Origin: Leptobacterium sp964389205
Lineage (GTDB): Bacteria > Bacteroidota > Bacteroidia > Flavobacteriales > Flavobacteriaceae
DNA: 36,994 bases
Direction of reading: 5' to 3'
Assembly: GCA_964389205.1 (NCBI GenBank)
Contig: CAYMDH010000038.1
Location: forward strand, 1 to 36,994
Shown here: positions 10,221 through 19,330 of the stretch, one piece after another
Numbering within the stretch: the first letter of the stretch is position 1
Layout of the letters: each line of letters begins with the position of its first letter
Translations under genes and position numbers: made by a program
The notes under the pieces: generated by a model
The model's database searches: none
The model's input: the letters and a program-made list of their open reading frames with translations, nothing else
Told to the model about the DNA's origin: nothing

Positions 10221-11411
10221 TCAATTTAAAAATTCAAAAATTCCGGCAGCTCCTTGTCCTGTTCCAACACACATGGTTACCATACCGTACTTACCTTGCA
10301 TTTTTTGTTTTCGCATCTCATCAAATAATTGAACAGATAGTTTGGCACCTGTACAACCTAATGGATGCCCAAGAGCAATAGCTCCTCCATTAACATTAAC
10401 AATATCTTGATTGAGGTTTAATTCTCGTACTACAGCTAAAGATTGAGAAGCAAAGGCCTCATTTAATTCTATAAGTGATACATCGTCTTGCTTTAATCCA
10501 GCTTGTTTTAATGCTTTTGGGATAGCTTTGACAGGTCCAATTCCCATAATACGTGGTTCTACACCAGCAGCAGCATAATTTACCAAACGTGCTACAGGTT
10601 CAAGATTTAATTCTTTAACCATTTCTTCACTCATAATCAAAACAAAAGCAGCGCCATCACTCATTTGCGAAGAGTTTCCAGCAGTTACACTTCCACCAGC
10701 TGCGAACACAGGGCGAAGCTTATTTAAAACAGCTGTACTTGTCCCTGCACGTGGGCCTTCATCTTTGGTAACTGTATATGATTTTGTGGCTTTTTTACCA
10801 TCAGCACCAATATATGTTTGCGCTACATTTATAGGAACTATTTGATCTTGAAAACGGTTTTCTGCTTGCGCTTTCAAAGCTTTCATGTGTGAATTATATG
10901 CAAACTCATCTTGATCTTCACGAGAAACTTTAAATTGCTGAGCTACCGCTTCAGCAGTATTTCCCATTCCCCAATAATAATCTTCATGACCTGCATTCAC
11001 TATATCATAGTTTAACTCTGGTTTATTACCTGTCATAGGAACCGAGCTCATACTTTCTGCACCACCAGCAATAATACAATCTGCCATACCAGCTTGTATT
11101 TTTGCACTGGCAATACCAATAGTTTCAAGGCCTGAAGAACAAAACCTATTAACAGTTACTCCAGGAACATCTACAGTATCTAACCCCATTAAAGAAATAA
11201 GACGTGCCATATTTAATCCTTGAGATCCTTCTGGCATTGCATTACCAACAATTACATCATCAATACGCGTTTTATCTAATTGTGGCAATTCTTTCATCAT
11301 ATGTTCAATAGTCTCTGCTGCCAATTCATCAGATCTTTTAAACCGAAATACTCCTTTGGGAGCCTTCCCAACTGCTGTTCGATATGCTTTTACTATATAT
11401 GCTGTTTTCAT
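10221..11411 (-). CDS. fadA: Acetyl-CoA C-acyltransferase (3-ketoacyl-CoA thiolase)
   Basis: This thiolase cleaves 3-ketoacyl-CoA with CoA to give acetyl-CoA and a shortened acyl-CoA. The 396-residue length is standard for the family. The nucleophilic cysteine is Cys91 (VNRFCSSGLETIGI). The catalytic His is His349 in NGGAIALGHPLGCTGA and the second Cys is Cys381 in MCVGTGQGAAG; LNEAFASQ is also present. All catalytic elements are intact. It begins 37 bp after fadN and is followed by fadE, so it is the thiolase partner of the multifunctional FadN protein. The ATG at 11409-11411 gives the expected N terminus MKTAYIVKAYRT. Confidence 0.96.
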   Translation of the reverse strand: MKTAYIVKAYRTAVGKAPKGVFRFKRSDELAAETIEHMMKELPQLDKTRIDDVIVGNAMPEGSQGLNMARLISLMGLDTVDVPGVTVNRFCSSGLETIGIASAKIQAGMADCIIAGGAESMSSVPMTGNKPELNYDIVNAGHEDYYWGMGNTAEAVAQQFKVSREDQDEFAYNSHMKALKAQAENRFQDQIVPINVAQTYIGADGKKATKSYTVTKDEGPRAGTSTAVLNKLRPVFAAGGSVTAGNSSQMSDGAAFVLIMSEEMVKELNLEPVARLVNYAAAGVEPRIMGIGPVKAIPKALKQAGLKQDDVSLIELNEAFASQSLAVVRELNLNQDIVNVNGGAIALGHPLGCTGAKLSVQLFDEMRKQKMQGKYGMVTMCVGTGQGAAGIFEFLN

Positions 11412-11448
11412 TTTTTTATTTTTTTTTAGATTTTGAACTTACTAGGAT

Positions 11449-13854
11449 TTAATTTCTAAGTGGTTTTCCTTTTTTCAACATATGTTGAATACGTTCTAAT
11501 GTTTTACGTTCTGTACAAAGTGACAAAAATGCCTCACGTTCAATGTCTAATAAGTATTGTTCACTTACTAAAGTAGGTTCAGATAAATCTCCTCCAGCCA
11601 TTACATAGGCTAGTTTATTTGCAATCTTTTTATCATGTTCGCTAATGTAATGACTCGCTTCCATCGAATCTGTTCCCACTAAAAACATTCCTAAAGCTTG
11701 CTTTCCTAAAACTTTGACATCTTTTCTTGCTACAGGTTTTGTATAGCCAGCTTCTGCTAATAATAAGGCATGCTTTTTGGCTTCTGCTATTTGACGATCT
11801 CTATTTACTACAACAATATCTTTTCCTTTTTGTAGCAAACCAAGATCAAATGCTTCATAGGCTGAAGTAGATACTTTTGCCATTCCTATTGTCAAGAAGT
11901 TTTCTTGCAATACATTTAATTCTACATCTCCTTTTCTAAACAAATCTGAAGCTCTAAGTGCTAGTTCTTTAGAACCACCTCCGCCAGGGATAACACCAAC
12001 TCCAAATTCTACTAATCCCATATAAGTTTCTGCAGCAGCAACAACTTTATCTGCATGCATAGACAATTCACAAGCGCCTCCTAATGACATACCATGAGGG
12101 GCAGAAACTGTAGGTATTGATGAATAACGCATACGCATCATAGTATCTTGAAAATATTTGATAGCCATATTTAACTCATCATATTCTTGCTCTACTGCAA
12201 ACATAAAAATCATTCCAATGTTTGCTCCCACAGAAAAATTAGCACCTTGATTTCCAACAACTAATCCCTGAAAATCTTTTTCAGCAATGTCAATTCCTTT
12301 ATTAATACCTGCAAGTACATCGCCTCCAATAGTATTCATTTTTGATCGAAACTCAACATTTAAAATGCCTTCACCAATATCTTCGATTACAACACCACTA
12401 TTTTTAAATACTTCTTTTGTATTTCTAATGTTATCTAGTATAATAAAAGCATCTTGGCCTGGTTTCTTTGTTTGTTTTTTAGAGGGAATATCATAAAAAT
12501 AAGTAGCTCCATCATTTACAGTATAAAAAGAAGTATTACCATTGGTTACCATTTCTGTTACCCATGTAGCTGGTTTTAAACCTTCAGATTTCATAAGTTC
12601 AATCCCTCTTTCAACTCCAATAGCATCCCAGATTTCGAAAGGACCATTCTCCCAACCAAAACCAGCTTTCATGGCATCATCTATTCTATATAATTCATCT
12701 GAAATTTCTGGAATTCTATTTTGAACATAGGCAAAGAGTGCAGCAAAGTTCTTTCTGTAAAAAGCGGCTGCTTTGTCTTTTCCGCCTACTAAAACTTTAA
12801 AACGATCAATAGGTCGATCAATAGCTTTAGTAAGTTCTAAGGTGGCAAACGAAGCTTTTTTACTAGGGGTGTATTCTAAAGTATCAAGATCTAATGTTAA
12901 AAATGTTTTCTTTCCATTAGCATCTACTTCTTTTTTATAAAACCCTTGACCTGTTTTACTTCCAAGCCACTTATTAGTCATCATGCTCTCTATAAAACCA
13001 GGAAGTTTAAATAAGTCATGAGCTTCATCATCTGGGCAATTTTCATAAATACCATTAGCTACATGCACTAAAGTGTCTAATCCAACAACATCAACTGTTC
13101 TAAATGTTGCAGATTTTGGCCGCCCAATTACTGGACCGGTTAACTTATCTACTTCTTCTACTGTAAGGCCTAATTCTTTTACTTGGTGAAAAAGACTTTG
13201 AATACCAAAAATCCCCACTCGATTTCCAATAAATGCAGGAGTATCTTTGGCTAGAACAGATGTTTTACCTAAGAATTTCTCACCATAATTCATTAAAAAA
13301 TCTGTAACTTCTTGATCACAGTCAGGCCCAGGAATCACTTCAAATAATTTTAGATAACGAGGAGGGTTAAAGAAATGAGTAACTGCAAAGTGTTTTTTGA
13401 AATCATCACTTCTACCTTCATTCATAAATTTTATAGGAATTCCAGAAGTATTTGATGTGATTAAGGTACCAGGTGTTCTGTGTTTTTCTATCTGCTCAAA
13501 AACTTTTTGTTTTATATCCAGACGTTCAACAACTACTTCAATAATCCAATCTACTTCTTTAATCCTATGTAAATCATCCTCTAGATTACCTGTTGAGATT
13601 CTTTTTGCAAAATCTTTATGATATATTGGAGAGGGTTTAGATTTTAGAGAATGTGTTAAATGGTCATTTACCATTCTATTTCTTACAACTTTATCCTCTA
13701 AACTAAGCCCTTTGGCTTTTTCTTTATCATTAAGTTCTCGTGGAATTATATCTAAAAGCAATACATCAGCTCCTATATTTGCAAAATGGCAGGCAATACC
13801 ACTTCCCATTATTCCGGAGCCTATAACTGCAACTTTATTAATTCTTCTAATCAT
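11449..13854 (-). CDS. fadN: 3-hydroxyacyl-CoA dehydrogenase / enoyl-CoA hydratase (FadN type)
   Basis: A bifunctional beta-oxidation enzyme of 801 residues with the dehydrogenase half first and the hydratase half last. This is the domain order of Bacillus FadN and the reverse of E. coli FadB. The Rossmann NAD motif GSGIMG is at 12-17. The dehydrogenase catalytic His is His160 in AVTHFFNPP, preceded by SNTSGIPI. The hydratase region (about 480-700) shows PHGMSLGGACELSMHADKV and MGLVEFGVGVIPGGGGSK, which carry the oxyanion-hole glycines and the two glutamates expected of a hydratase. It starts 11 bp after the marR stop, implying cotranscription. The fadN-fadA-fadE order matches the Bacillus fadNAE operon. 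Confidence 0.94.
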   Translation of the reverse strand: MIRRINKVAVIGSGIMGSGIACHFANIGADVLLLDIIPRELNDKEKAKGLSLEDKVVRNRMVNDHLTHSLKSKPSPIYHKDFAKRISTGNLEDDLHRIKEVDWIIEVVVERLDIKQKVFEQIEKHRTPGTLITSNTSGIPIKFMNEGRSDDFKKHFAVTHFFNPPRYLKLFEVIPGPDCDQEVTDFLMNYGEKFLGKTSVLAKDTPAFIGNRVGIFGIQSLFHQVKELGLTVEEVDKLTGPVIGRPKSATFRTVDVVGLDTLVHVANGIYENCPDDEAHDLFKLPGFIESMMTNKWLGSKTGQGFYKKEVDANGKKTFLTLDLDTLEYTPSKKASFATLELTKAIDRPIDRFKVLVGGKDKAAAFYRKNFAALFAYVQNRIPEISDELYRIDDAMKAGFGWENGPFEIWDAIGVERGIELMKSEGLKPATWVTEMVTNGNTSFYTVNDGATYFYDIPSKKQTKKPGQDAFIILDNIRNTKEVFKNSGVVIEDIGEGILNVEFRSKMNTIGGDVLAGINKGIDIAEKDFQGLVVGNQGANFSVGANIGMIFMFAVEQEYDELNMAIKYFQDTMMRMRYSSIPTVSAPHGMSLGGACELSMHADKVVAAAETYMGLVEFGVGVIPGGGGSKELALRASDLFRKGDVELNVLQENFLTIGMAKVSTSAYEAFDLGLLQKGKDIVVVNRDRQIAEAKKHALLLAEAGYTKPVARKDVKVLGKQALGMFLVGTDSMEASHYISEHDKKIANKLAYVMAGGDLSEPTLVSEQYLLDIEREAFLSLCTERKTLERIQHMLKKGKPLRN

Positions 13855-13865
13855 TTTAATAGTTA

Positions 13866-14318
13866 TTAATTAGTAGTGATTTCTTGATTATATATTTTTT
13901 TCTCTACAATGAGTTCGCTTATTATTTCTGTAACTTCAAAGAAACTTTGTAATTGAGCTGGTGTTATATGTTCTTTTACAATGTCATTAAATTGCAGCAC
14001 AACTGTCTTAGAAAGTTCTCTTTTTTCTTTACCGAAATCGGTTAAATGAATGAGTACACTTCTTCCATCATCAGGATTAGGTTTGCGCTCAATTAATCCT
14101 TTTTCTTCCATTGTTTTTAATATTCTGGACAAGCTAGTAGCTTCCATTCCCATTCTAGGCCCTAATGCGGTTGATGGAGTTCCTTTTTCTGGATCTATAC
14201 TTAATAATGTAAAACCTGTAGCCATCGTGCTATCTACCTTACTAGCTTCTTCGTTATACATTCTAGCTACTGCTTGCCAAGTAGCCCGTAATGCGTAATC
14301 TATAGTTTTATCTTTCAT
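13866..14318 (-). CDS. MarR-family transcriptional regulator of the fad operon
   Basis: A winged-helix dimeric regulator of 150 residues from ATG 14318. A longer reading from TTG 14339 (157 residues) is unlikely, because a TAnnTTTG promoter box (14344-14337) overlaps that TTG. The recognition-helix region reads LGPRMGMEATSLSRILKTME and the wing is KPNPDDGRSVLIHLT, both typical of MarR. It is the first gene of marR-fadN-fadA-fadE. A perfect 22-bp palindrome lies immediately upstream of its -7 box, so autorepression and control of beta-oxidation, probably relieved by an acyl-CoA or fatty acid, are inferred. The ligand cannot be read from sequence. Confidence 0.9.
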   Translation of the reverse strand: MKDKTIDYALRATWQAVARMYNEEASKVDSTMATGFTLLSIDPEKGTPSTALGPRMGMEATSLSRILKTMEEKGLIERKPNPDDGRSVLIHLTDFGKEKRELSKTVVLQFNDIVKEHITPAQLQSFFEVTEIISELIVEKKIYNQEITTN

Positions 14319-14336
14319 TGTTTTAATTAAGTCGTT

Positions 14337-14344
14337 CAAATATA
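14337..14344 (-). promoter_or_regulatory. Bacteroidetes -7 box of the marR-fad operon
   Basis: On the minus strand the sequence is TATATTTG, an exact TAnnTTTG match. Transcription would start near 14331, about a dozen bases before the ATG at 14318. Confidence 0.7.
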
Positions 14345-14350
14345 TTAAAA

Positions 14351-14372
14351 TTTACTATGCATGCATAGTAAA
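14351..14372. promoter_or_regulatory. Perfect 22-bp palindromic operator, probable MarR site
   Basis: The half site TTTACTATGCA is followed by its exact reverse complement. It starts 7 bp upstream of the -7 box of the marR operon, covering the -33 region, so a bound dimer would block polymerase. MarR regulators commonly bind such palindromes next to their own gene. I saw no second copy in the window. Confidence 0.8.
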
Positions 14373-14428
14373 GATATTAAAATTTAAACATTTATTAATA
14401 TAAAGCATTGTTTTTAAGTAGATAAACA

Positions 14429-14465
14429 AAAAAAGCCTTCTAATATTAGAAGGCTTTTTTATTAA
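14429..14465 (-). terminator. Rho-independent terminator after the acyl-CoA ligase gene
   Basis: A perfect 32-bp palindrome at 14429-14460 (arms AAAAAAGCCTTCTAAT and its complement) lies 20 bp past the ligase stop. T runs occur on both strands. It separates the ligase unit from the marR-fad operon. Confidence 0.88.
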
Positions 14466-14479
14466 TAATTGAAGTACAA

Positions 14480-16261
14480 TTAATTTGTACGCTCGTATAT
14501 CTTATTATAAAGATCTATGTATTTTTCTTTTATAATTTTTCGTTTCATTTTCATAGTAGGAGTGAGGTGTCCATTTTCTATACTCCAAACATCTGGTGTT
14601 AATTCAAATCGTTTAATCATTTCCCATTTTCCAAAATGAGTATTATGTGTATCTATTTCTTCTTGAATTCTATCAATTAGTTTTTGATTGGTAACAATTT
14701 CATTTTTTTTATCACCAAGATTAATTTCATGACGTTTTGCCCATTCAGTTATAAAATCAAAATTGGGTTGAACAAATGCGGCAGGCATTTTTTCACCATC
14801 TCCAATGACCATTATTTGTTCTATAAATAATGATTGTTTCATCTGATTTTCTATTAACTGAGGTGCAATATATTTTCCTCCAGAAGTTTTAAACATTTCT
14901 TTTTTACGATCTGTGATACGCAAAAAACCTTCACTATCGATTTCTCCAATATCACCTGTGTGAAAATAACCACCTTTTAGGGCTTCTGCTGTTTTTTCAG
15001 AATCTTTGTAATATCCTATCATTACATTGGGGCCTTTTGTTAAAATCTCTCCATCTTCTGCTATTTTTACTTCAGACTCAGGGATTAATTTTCCAACAGT
15101 TCCTATTTTAAAACCATTATCCCTAACATCATTAACAGAGATAACAGGAGAGGTTTCGGTTAAACCATATCCTTCCATCAAAGGGATACCAGCAGCATTG
15201 AAAACTCTTGCTAGCCTAGGTTGTAAAGCTGCACTTCCCGAAGCAATTACTTTTAGATTTCCTCCTAAGGCTTCTTGCCATTTACTGAAAATTAATTTTC
15301 TAGCAATCTTTAATTGAGTTTCGTACCACCATCCATTTTTTCCGTAGGGCTCATATAAAAGACCAAGTTCTACAGCCCAAAAGAAAAGTTTCTTTTTAAT
15401 TCCGGTTAATTCTGTTCCTTTGGCATAAATTTTATCATATACCTTTTCTAATAAACGAGGAACGGCAGTCATCACATCAGGTTTTACCTCTTTTAAGTTA
15501 TCACTAATAGCTTCAATAGATTCTGCATAGTAAATACTTACTCCTAGATATTGATATAAATAAATGAGCATTCGTTCATAGATATGACATAAAGGTAAAA
15601 AACTTAAAGATTTTGCACTACCATCTTGAATAGGAAACCTACTGGCACTATTGATAGCATTACTCACTATATTATGATGTGAAAGCATAACTCCTTTAGG
15701 TCTTCCAGTAGTTCCAGAAGTATAAATGAGTGTTGCCAAGTCTTCAGCTTTTACATTATTCTTTAATGTCTCAACTTCATTTTGATTGCTTGTATCTTCT
15801 CCTAGATTTAAAACTTCAGACCAATTCTCACAACTTCCTAGCTCATCAAATGAATAGACTCCTTTTAAAGATGGCACATTACTTTTAATAGCATTTACTT
15901 TTCCAAGAACCTCTGTACACGATACAAAACAGTATACCGATTCAGAATGATTCAAAACATATTCATAATCATCTTGAGAAATAGTTGGATATATAGGAAC
16001 CGTTTGTGCTCCAAGTTGAAGAACTCCAATATCTACAATATTCCATTCGGTTCTATTAGTTAATGAAATAACTGCAACCTTATCATTTGGTTTTACCCCT
16101 AAACGTAACAATCCACGACTAATTTTATTTGCTTTTTCTATATATTCTTCTGTAGAAGTACTTATCCATTGATCATTATATTTTGTTACTAGAGATTCTT
16201 TTAGGTTGAATTTTTCTAGTTGATAATAAGGAAAATCAAATAATCGTGTGACATTGGTCAT
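14480..16261 (-). CDS. Long-chain fatty acid-CoA ligase (AMP-forming)
   Basis: This enzyme activates free fatty acids to acyl-CoA using ATP. The 593-residue length fits the FAA1/FadD15-like long-chain branch. The P-loop motif is at 178-190 (LIYTSGTTGRPKG), the YGLTETSP motif at 365-372, and GYFHTGDIG at 431-439, where the Asp binds the AMP ribose. The hinge and C-terminal region begin with DRKKEMFKTSGGKYIAP (451-467); this form is typical of the long-chain branch. There is no signal peptide. It lies directly upstream of the fad operon on the same strand but is closed off by its own terminator, so it is functionally linked and separately transcribed. It is often called fadD, but that symbol is not certain here. 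Confidence 0.93.
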   Translation of the reverse strand: MTNVTRLFDFPYYQLEKFNLKESLVTKYNDQWISTSTEEYIEKANKISRGLLRLGVKPNDKVAVISLTNRTEWNIVDIGVLQLGAQTVPIYPTISQDDYEYVLNHSESVYCFVSCTEVLGKVNAIKSNVPSLKGVYSFDELGSCENWSEVLNLGEDTSNQNEVETLKNNVKAEDLATLIYTSGTTGRPKGVMLSHHNIVSNAINSASRFPIQDGSAKSLSFLPLCHIYERMLIYLYQYLGVSIYYAESIEAISDNLKEVKPDVMTAVPRLLEKVYDKIYAKGTELTGIKKKLFFWAVELGLLYEPYGKNGWWYETQLKIARKLIFSKWQEALGGNLKVIASGSAALQPRLARVFNAAGIPLMEGYGLTETSPVISVNDVRDNGFKIGTVGKLIPESEVKIAEDGEILTKGPNVMIGYYKDSEKTAEALKGGYFHTGDIGEIDSEGFLRITDRKKEMFKTSGGKYIAPQLIENQMKQSLFIEQIMVIGDGEKMPAAFVQPNFDFITEWAKRHEINLGDKKNEIVTNQKLIDRIQEEIDTHNTHFGKWEMIKRFELTPDVWSIENGHLTPTMKMKRKIIKEKYIDLYNKIYERTN

Positions 16262-16565
16262 GCTTCTAAAATTTTAAACAGAATTGCAAATTAGGAAATT
16301 TAGATAGTAATATCAAAGGGACAGCTTAATAAAAAGAAGTTAATTTTAAGAATCAATTAATTATGTAAATAAATTGATATCTCAAGGAAAGCCTATTGTT
16401 TTCATTGGCTTGAAGTCAAATCAAATAAAATACTTTCCCATTCATCGACACTAAACGACTATTCAAAGTTTCAATAATACCATTAGCCGAAATATCACTT
16501 TTCACTTTCAATGATCTCTTATTTTTGACGTTAATAATTTTGTTAACATCCCAAATCGTTACCAA
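16262..16565. other. Divergent intergenic region (304 bp)
   Basis: This lies between the acyl-CoA ligase gene (minus) and the 880-residue exoprotein gene (plus). The only clear signal is a TAnnTTTG box at 16535-16542 facing right. No copy of the MarR palindrome, no small ORF with homology I recognise and no strong hairpin was seen. The ligase promoter could not be placed; the closest candidate, TAATTTG near 16289-16295 on the minus strand, is one base short of consensus. Confidence 0.5.
16535..16542 (+). promoter_or_regulatory. Bacteroidetes -7 box upstream of the 880-aa exoprotein gene
   Basis: TAATTTTG matches TAnnTTTG exactly and ends 23 bp before the ATG at 16566. No convincing -33 element was seen at the usual spacing. 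Confidence 0.5.
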
Positions 16566-19208
16566 ATGATACAGAAAAATACGCTTAGCAAATATGCTAT
16601 CTTTTTTAGATTGCCTTATAAAAATGTTACTATATGTATTGCATTTTTATTCTCTTTTTTATGTTCTAATGCTCAAAATGAACCTTTTAATTGCGATTTC
16701 AACGCATATTTATTTCAGTTTAATGATGTATATGCAGTTGATTTAGCCTCTGGAAGCTCATATTTGGTAGGAGAAGATATAACTCCAGGAACTATTAATG
16801 GAGTTGCTTATAATCCAGCGGATGGTTATTTATGGGGATCAGTTTCTCAACCATCAAGTTCTATTATAAGAATAGGGAAAGATTTTACGGTGACTATTTA
16901 TAGTTATCAAGAACTTCCATCTAGTAATAGATTTGTTGGTGGTATAAACCCTGAAGGTATTTATTATTCTAAATCTGGTGGGACTACTTATTATATAATG
17001 GACCTAAATCCAGATTCACCTACTCATTTACAATACTTAGGGACTGGTACGTTAAGTCAAAACATTAATGTTCATGATTGGGCTTTTAATGCGGTAGATG
17101 GTAAATTATATACAGTAGAAAAGAATACAAATCATTTATATAGAATAGATGCTGCTACTGGAATTGTTGATGACCTTGGAGAAGTTCCAATTTTATCAGG
17201 ATTAAATTATACATACGGTGCTGTATTTTTTGATGTAGATGGTAATTTTTATGTGTCTGCAAATCAAACAGGTACAGTATATATAATCAACAATGTACAA
17301 ACAGCAAGTGATGGAAATATAGCATCAAATCTTTTTGCTTTTGGGCCTTCTAGTTCTAATAATGATGGCGCAAGATGTCCCACAGCTCCTGTACCTCAAG
17401 AAGACTGCATAAATGGAATAGATGATGATGGAGATGGACTTGTAGATTGTGATGATCCTTCTTGTTCAGGAGTATCTTCATGTCCTGTTATTACACCAGT
17501 ACCGACTGGAAACGACGGAGGTTTGGAAAGTAATGATAGACTGGCTAATTTTATCACGAATAGAAATTATAATAGAGCTAAAGAAAACTATGTATTTGAC
17601 AAATCGTCTGCCCCAATTATTACAAGAGGATTGGATTATAATATAAGAATGAGTGCTAATCAAAACGGTGCTAATAATAATGCAATATTAGAAGATTTAA
17701 TTCCACTTGGTGTTATTAATGAAACCTCTGCTATAAAATCGTCTCCTGAAGACTTATTAAATTTAACGAATGCTAGTGAGATCTATTCTGTAGATTATTT
17801 GAATAATGATGAAAATATAGCAGCACTTTTGGCAATTAAAACGGATAATCAAGTTTATGAGCATAGTAAGTTTATTTGTGATCGATTTTTAGGAGCCGAA
17901 TTACTTTCTGTTTCTACCATTCAATTGCGAGGCTATAGCTTTATAAAATCAAGAATAAAACAAGCAGACGGAACCTTAGAATTTGCATTGTCTTTTTCTG
18001 CAAGATATAAAGATGATCGTACTTTTACGATAGAATCTCACTGGAATATAGATAGGTATAAAAGAGAAACAAGTTTCTATAATTTTCAAATATGGGCCAA
18101 CTCACTTGATAATCTATACAAATTAGGAGATGAAATTTTAAACTTATTAGAAGCCAATAGTGAAATAAATGAATATATAAGTTCTAACCCACCTCCGGTA
18201 TTTGTAAAAAAAGCATCCTATGAAAATGGAGCAATTGCTATGGAGTTGATTAATAATAATTTTACGAATAACATACATATTCAAGGAGGAATAAAAAGAA
18301 CAGAAACTAGCGAGGTTGAAACGATAGCTGCAGATGCTGTTTTAGGAGGCTATTTAAATGCACTACGAGTAGAAACAGGTTCTCTATTTGATATGGGCTT
18401 TAGAATAAGTAATGAAAATGATGAAACGCCAGATGATCTATTTGTGGCAGACGCCCCATGGGGATTAGACGACTCTGCAATATCTACTTCTATTGAAGAA
18501 TATGAAGTAATACAAAATACAACACCTTATGAAGGAGATGTATATCCTATAGAAAGAAATATTCATTTGAGAGGAACGACAAGCGATTATTTAGGGGTAT
18601 ACAGAGCTTTTAATCCTAGGTTTAGAGCTGTAGATTTATCAGCATACAATAATATTACTTTTGAAGCTTATGGAACAGGGGTATTAGAAATAACACTTTT
18701 GAAATCTCAAATTGAAAACTATGAAGATCAATTTAAAGCACAAGTATTATTATCAGAAGAAAACAAAGAATTTAATATTTCTACGCTAGACTTTTCTAAT
18801 GGTTCTGGAGAAACACCCGATTTTTCTGATCTTAAAGTGATCATATTTAATTTAAAAGCTATAGATGGAACATTGCAGACCAAGGCATTAGACTTATCAA
18901 ATATTTCGTTTAATACAATTAGTAAGAACATCGTTGAAAATACAAATATTTCGAAACATCTATTAACTCCTAACCCAGTTTTAGATAAAGCAATTATCTA
19001 TTTTGAAGAAGAAATTTCAGGAAGTTATGAATTTAATCTATATACAATGTCTGGGCGTAGAATTTCTAGCTACAGTTTTTCTGGAGATACAACCAAAGGG
19101 AGAAATGAAATTAAAATTGAAAAACGCAATTTACAGCCTGGAATTTATTTTTATGAAATAATTACAGAAGTAAATCCGGTAAGAACAGGAAAGATGATTA
19201 TACGATAA
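16566..19208 (+). CDS. T9SS type A exoprotein with DUF6923-like propeller and unassigned central region
   Basis: An 880-residue secreted protein. A signal peptide occupies about 1-36 (hydrophobic ICIAFLFSFLCSNAQ). Residues about 40-275 form a propeller-like repeat region resembling DUF6923, with phrases such as VYAVDLASGSSYLV and LYRIDAATGIVDDLGEV. A short Ca-binding-like insert, ECINGIDDDGDG-type, reads DCINGIDDDGDGLVDCDDPS near 280-300. The region about 310-640 recurs, as far as I recall, in other Bacteroidetes exoproteins but I cannot name it. Residues about 650-790 look like a beta-sandwich carbohydrate-binding-type domain (SAYNNITFEAYG). The C terminus is a type A sorting domain (LLTPNPVLDKAIIYF ... 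LQPGIYFYEI ... GKMIIR). No enzymatic motif was found. It is monocistronic, with a promoter box upstream and a terminator downstream. Confidence 0.82.
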   Translation: MIQKNTLSKYAIFFRLPYKNVTICIAFLFSFLCSNAQNEPFNCDFNAYLFQFNDVYAVDLASGSSYLVGEDITPGTINGVAYNPADGYLWGSVSQPSSSIIRIGKDFTVTIYSYQELPSSNRFVGGINPEGIYYSKSGGTTYYIMDLNPDSPTHLQYLGTGTLSQNINVHDWAFNAVDGKLYTVEKNTNHLYRIDAATGIVDDLGEVPILSGLNYTYGAVFFDVDGNFYVSANQTGTVYIINNVQTASDGNIASNLFAFGPSSSNNDGARCPTAPVPQEDCINGIDDDGDGLVDCDDPSCSGVSSCPVITPVPTGNDGGLESNDRLANFITNRNYNRAKENYVFDKSSAPIITRGLDYNIRMSANQNGANNNAILEDLIPLGVINETSAIKSSPEDLLNLTNASEIYSVDYLNNDENIAALLAIKTDNQVYEHSKFICDRFLGAELLSVSTIQLRGYSFIKSRIKQADGTLEFALSFSARYKDDRTFTIESHWNIDRYKRETSFYNFQIWANSLDNLYKLGDEILNLLEANSEINEYISSNPPPVFVKKASYENGAIAMELINNNFTNNIHIQGGIKRTETSEVETIAADAVLGGYLNALRVETGSLFDMGFRISNENDETPDDLFVADAPWGLDDSAISTSIEEYEVIQNTTPYEGDVYPIERNIHLRGTTSDYLGVYRAFNPRFRAVDLSAYNNITFEAYGTGVLEITLLKSQIENYEDQFKAQVLLSEENKEFNISTLDFSNGSGETPDFSDLKVIIFNLKAIDGTLQTKALDLSNISFNTISKNIVENTNISKHLLTPNPVLDKAIIYFEEEISGSYEFNLYTMSGRRISSYSFSGDTTKGRNEIKIEKRNLQPGIYFYEIITEVNPVRTGKMIIR

Positions 19209-19268
19209 TATAAAGAATTAATGACAAGATAATTATAAGAAACATAACACCCAACAGTTATTTTTTTC

Positions 19269-19306
19269 AATCCTCAAACATTTATATGGTTTGGGGATTT
19301 TTTTTA
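19269..19306 (+). terminator. Rho-independent terminator after the 880-aa exoprotein gene
   Basis: An 11-bp stem, AATCCTCAAAC (19269-19279) with GTTTGGGGATT (19289-19299) including one G-T pair, has a 9-nt loop and is followed by seven T. Confidence 0.82.
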
Positions 19307-19330
19307 TTGAATGATTAAATAGGTAAGTAA

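Noticed and set aside
14319..14339. TTG 14339 as the MarR start
   Set aside because: The TTG is part of the TATATTTG promoter box; ATG 14318 is downstream of the expected transcription start.
17449..17663. Overlapping short frames inside the 880-residue exoprotein gene
   Set aside because: They have no start context or homology and lie within an intact coding sequence.
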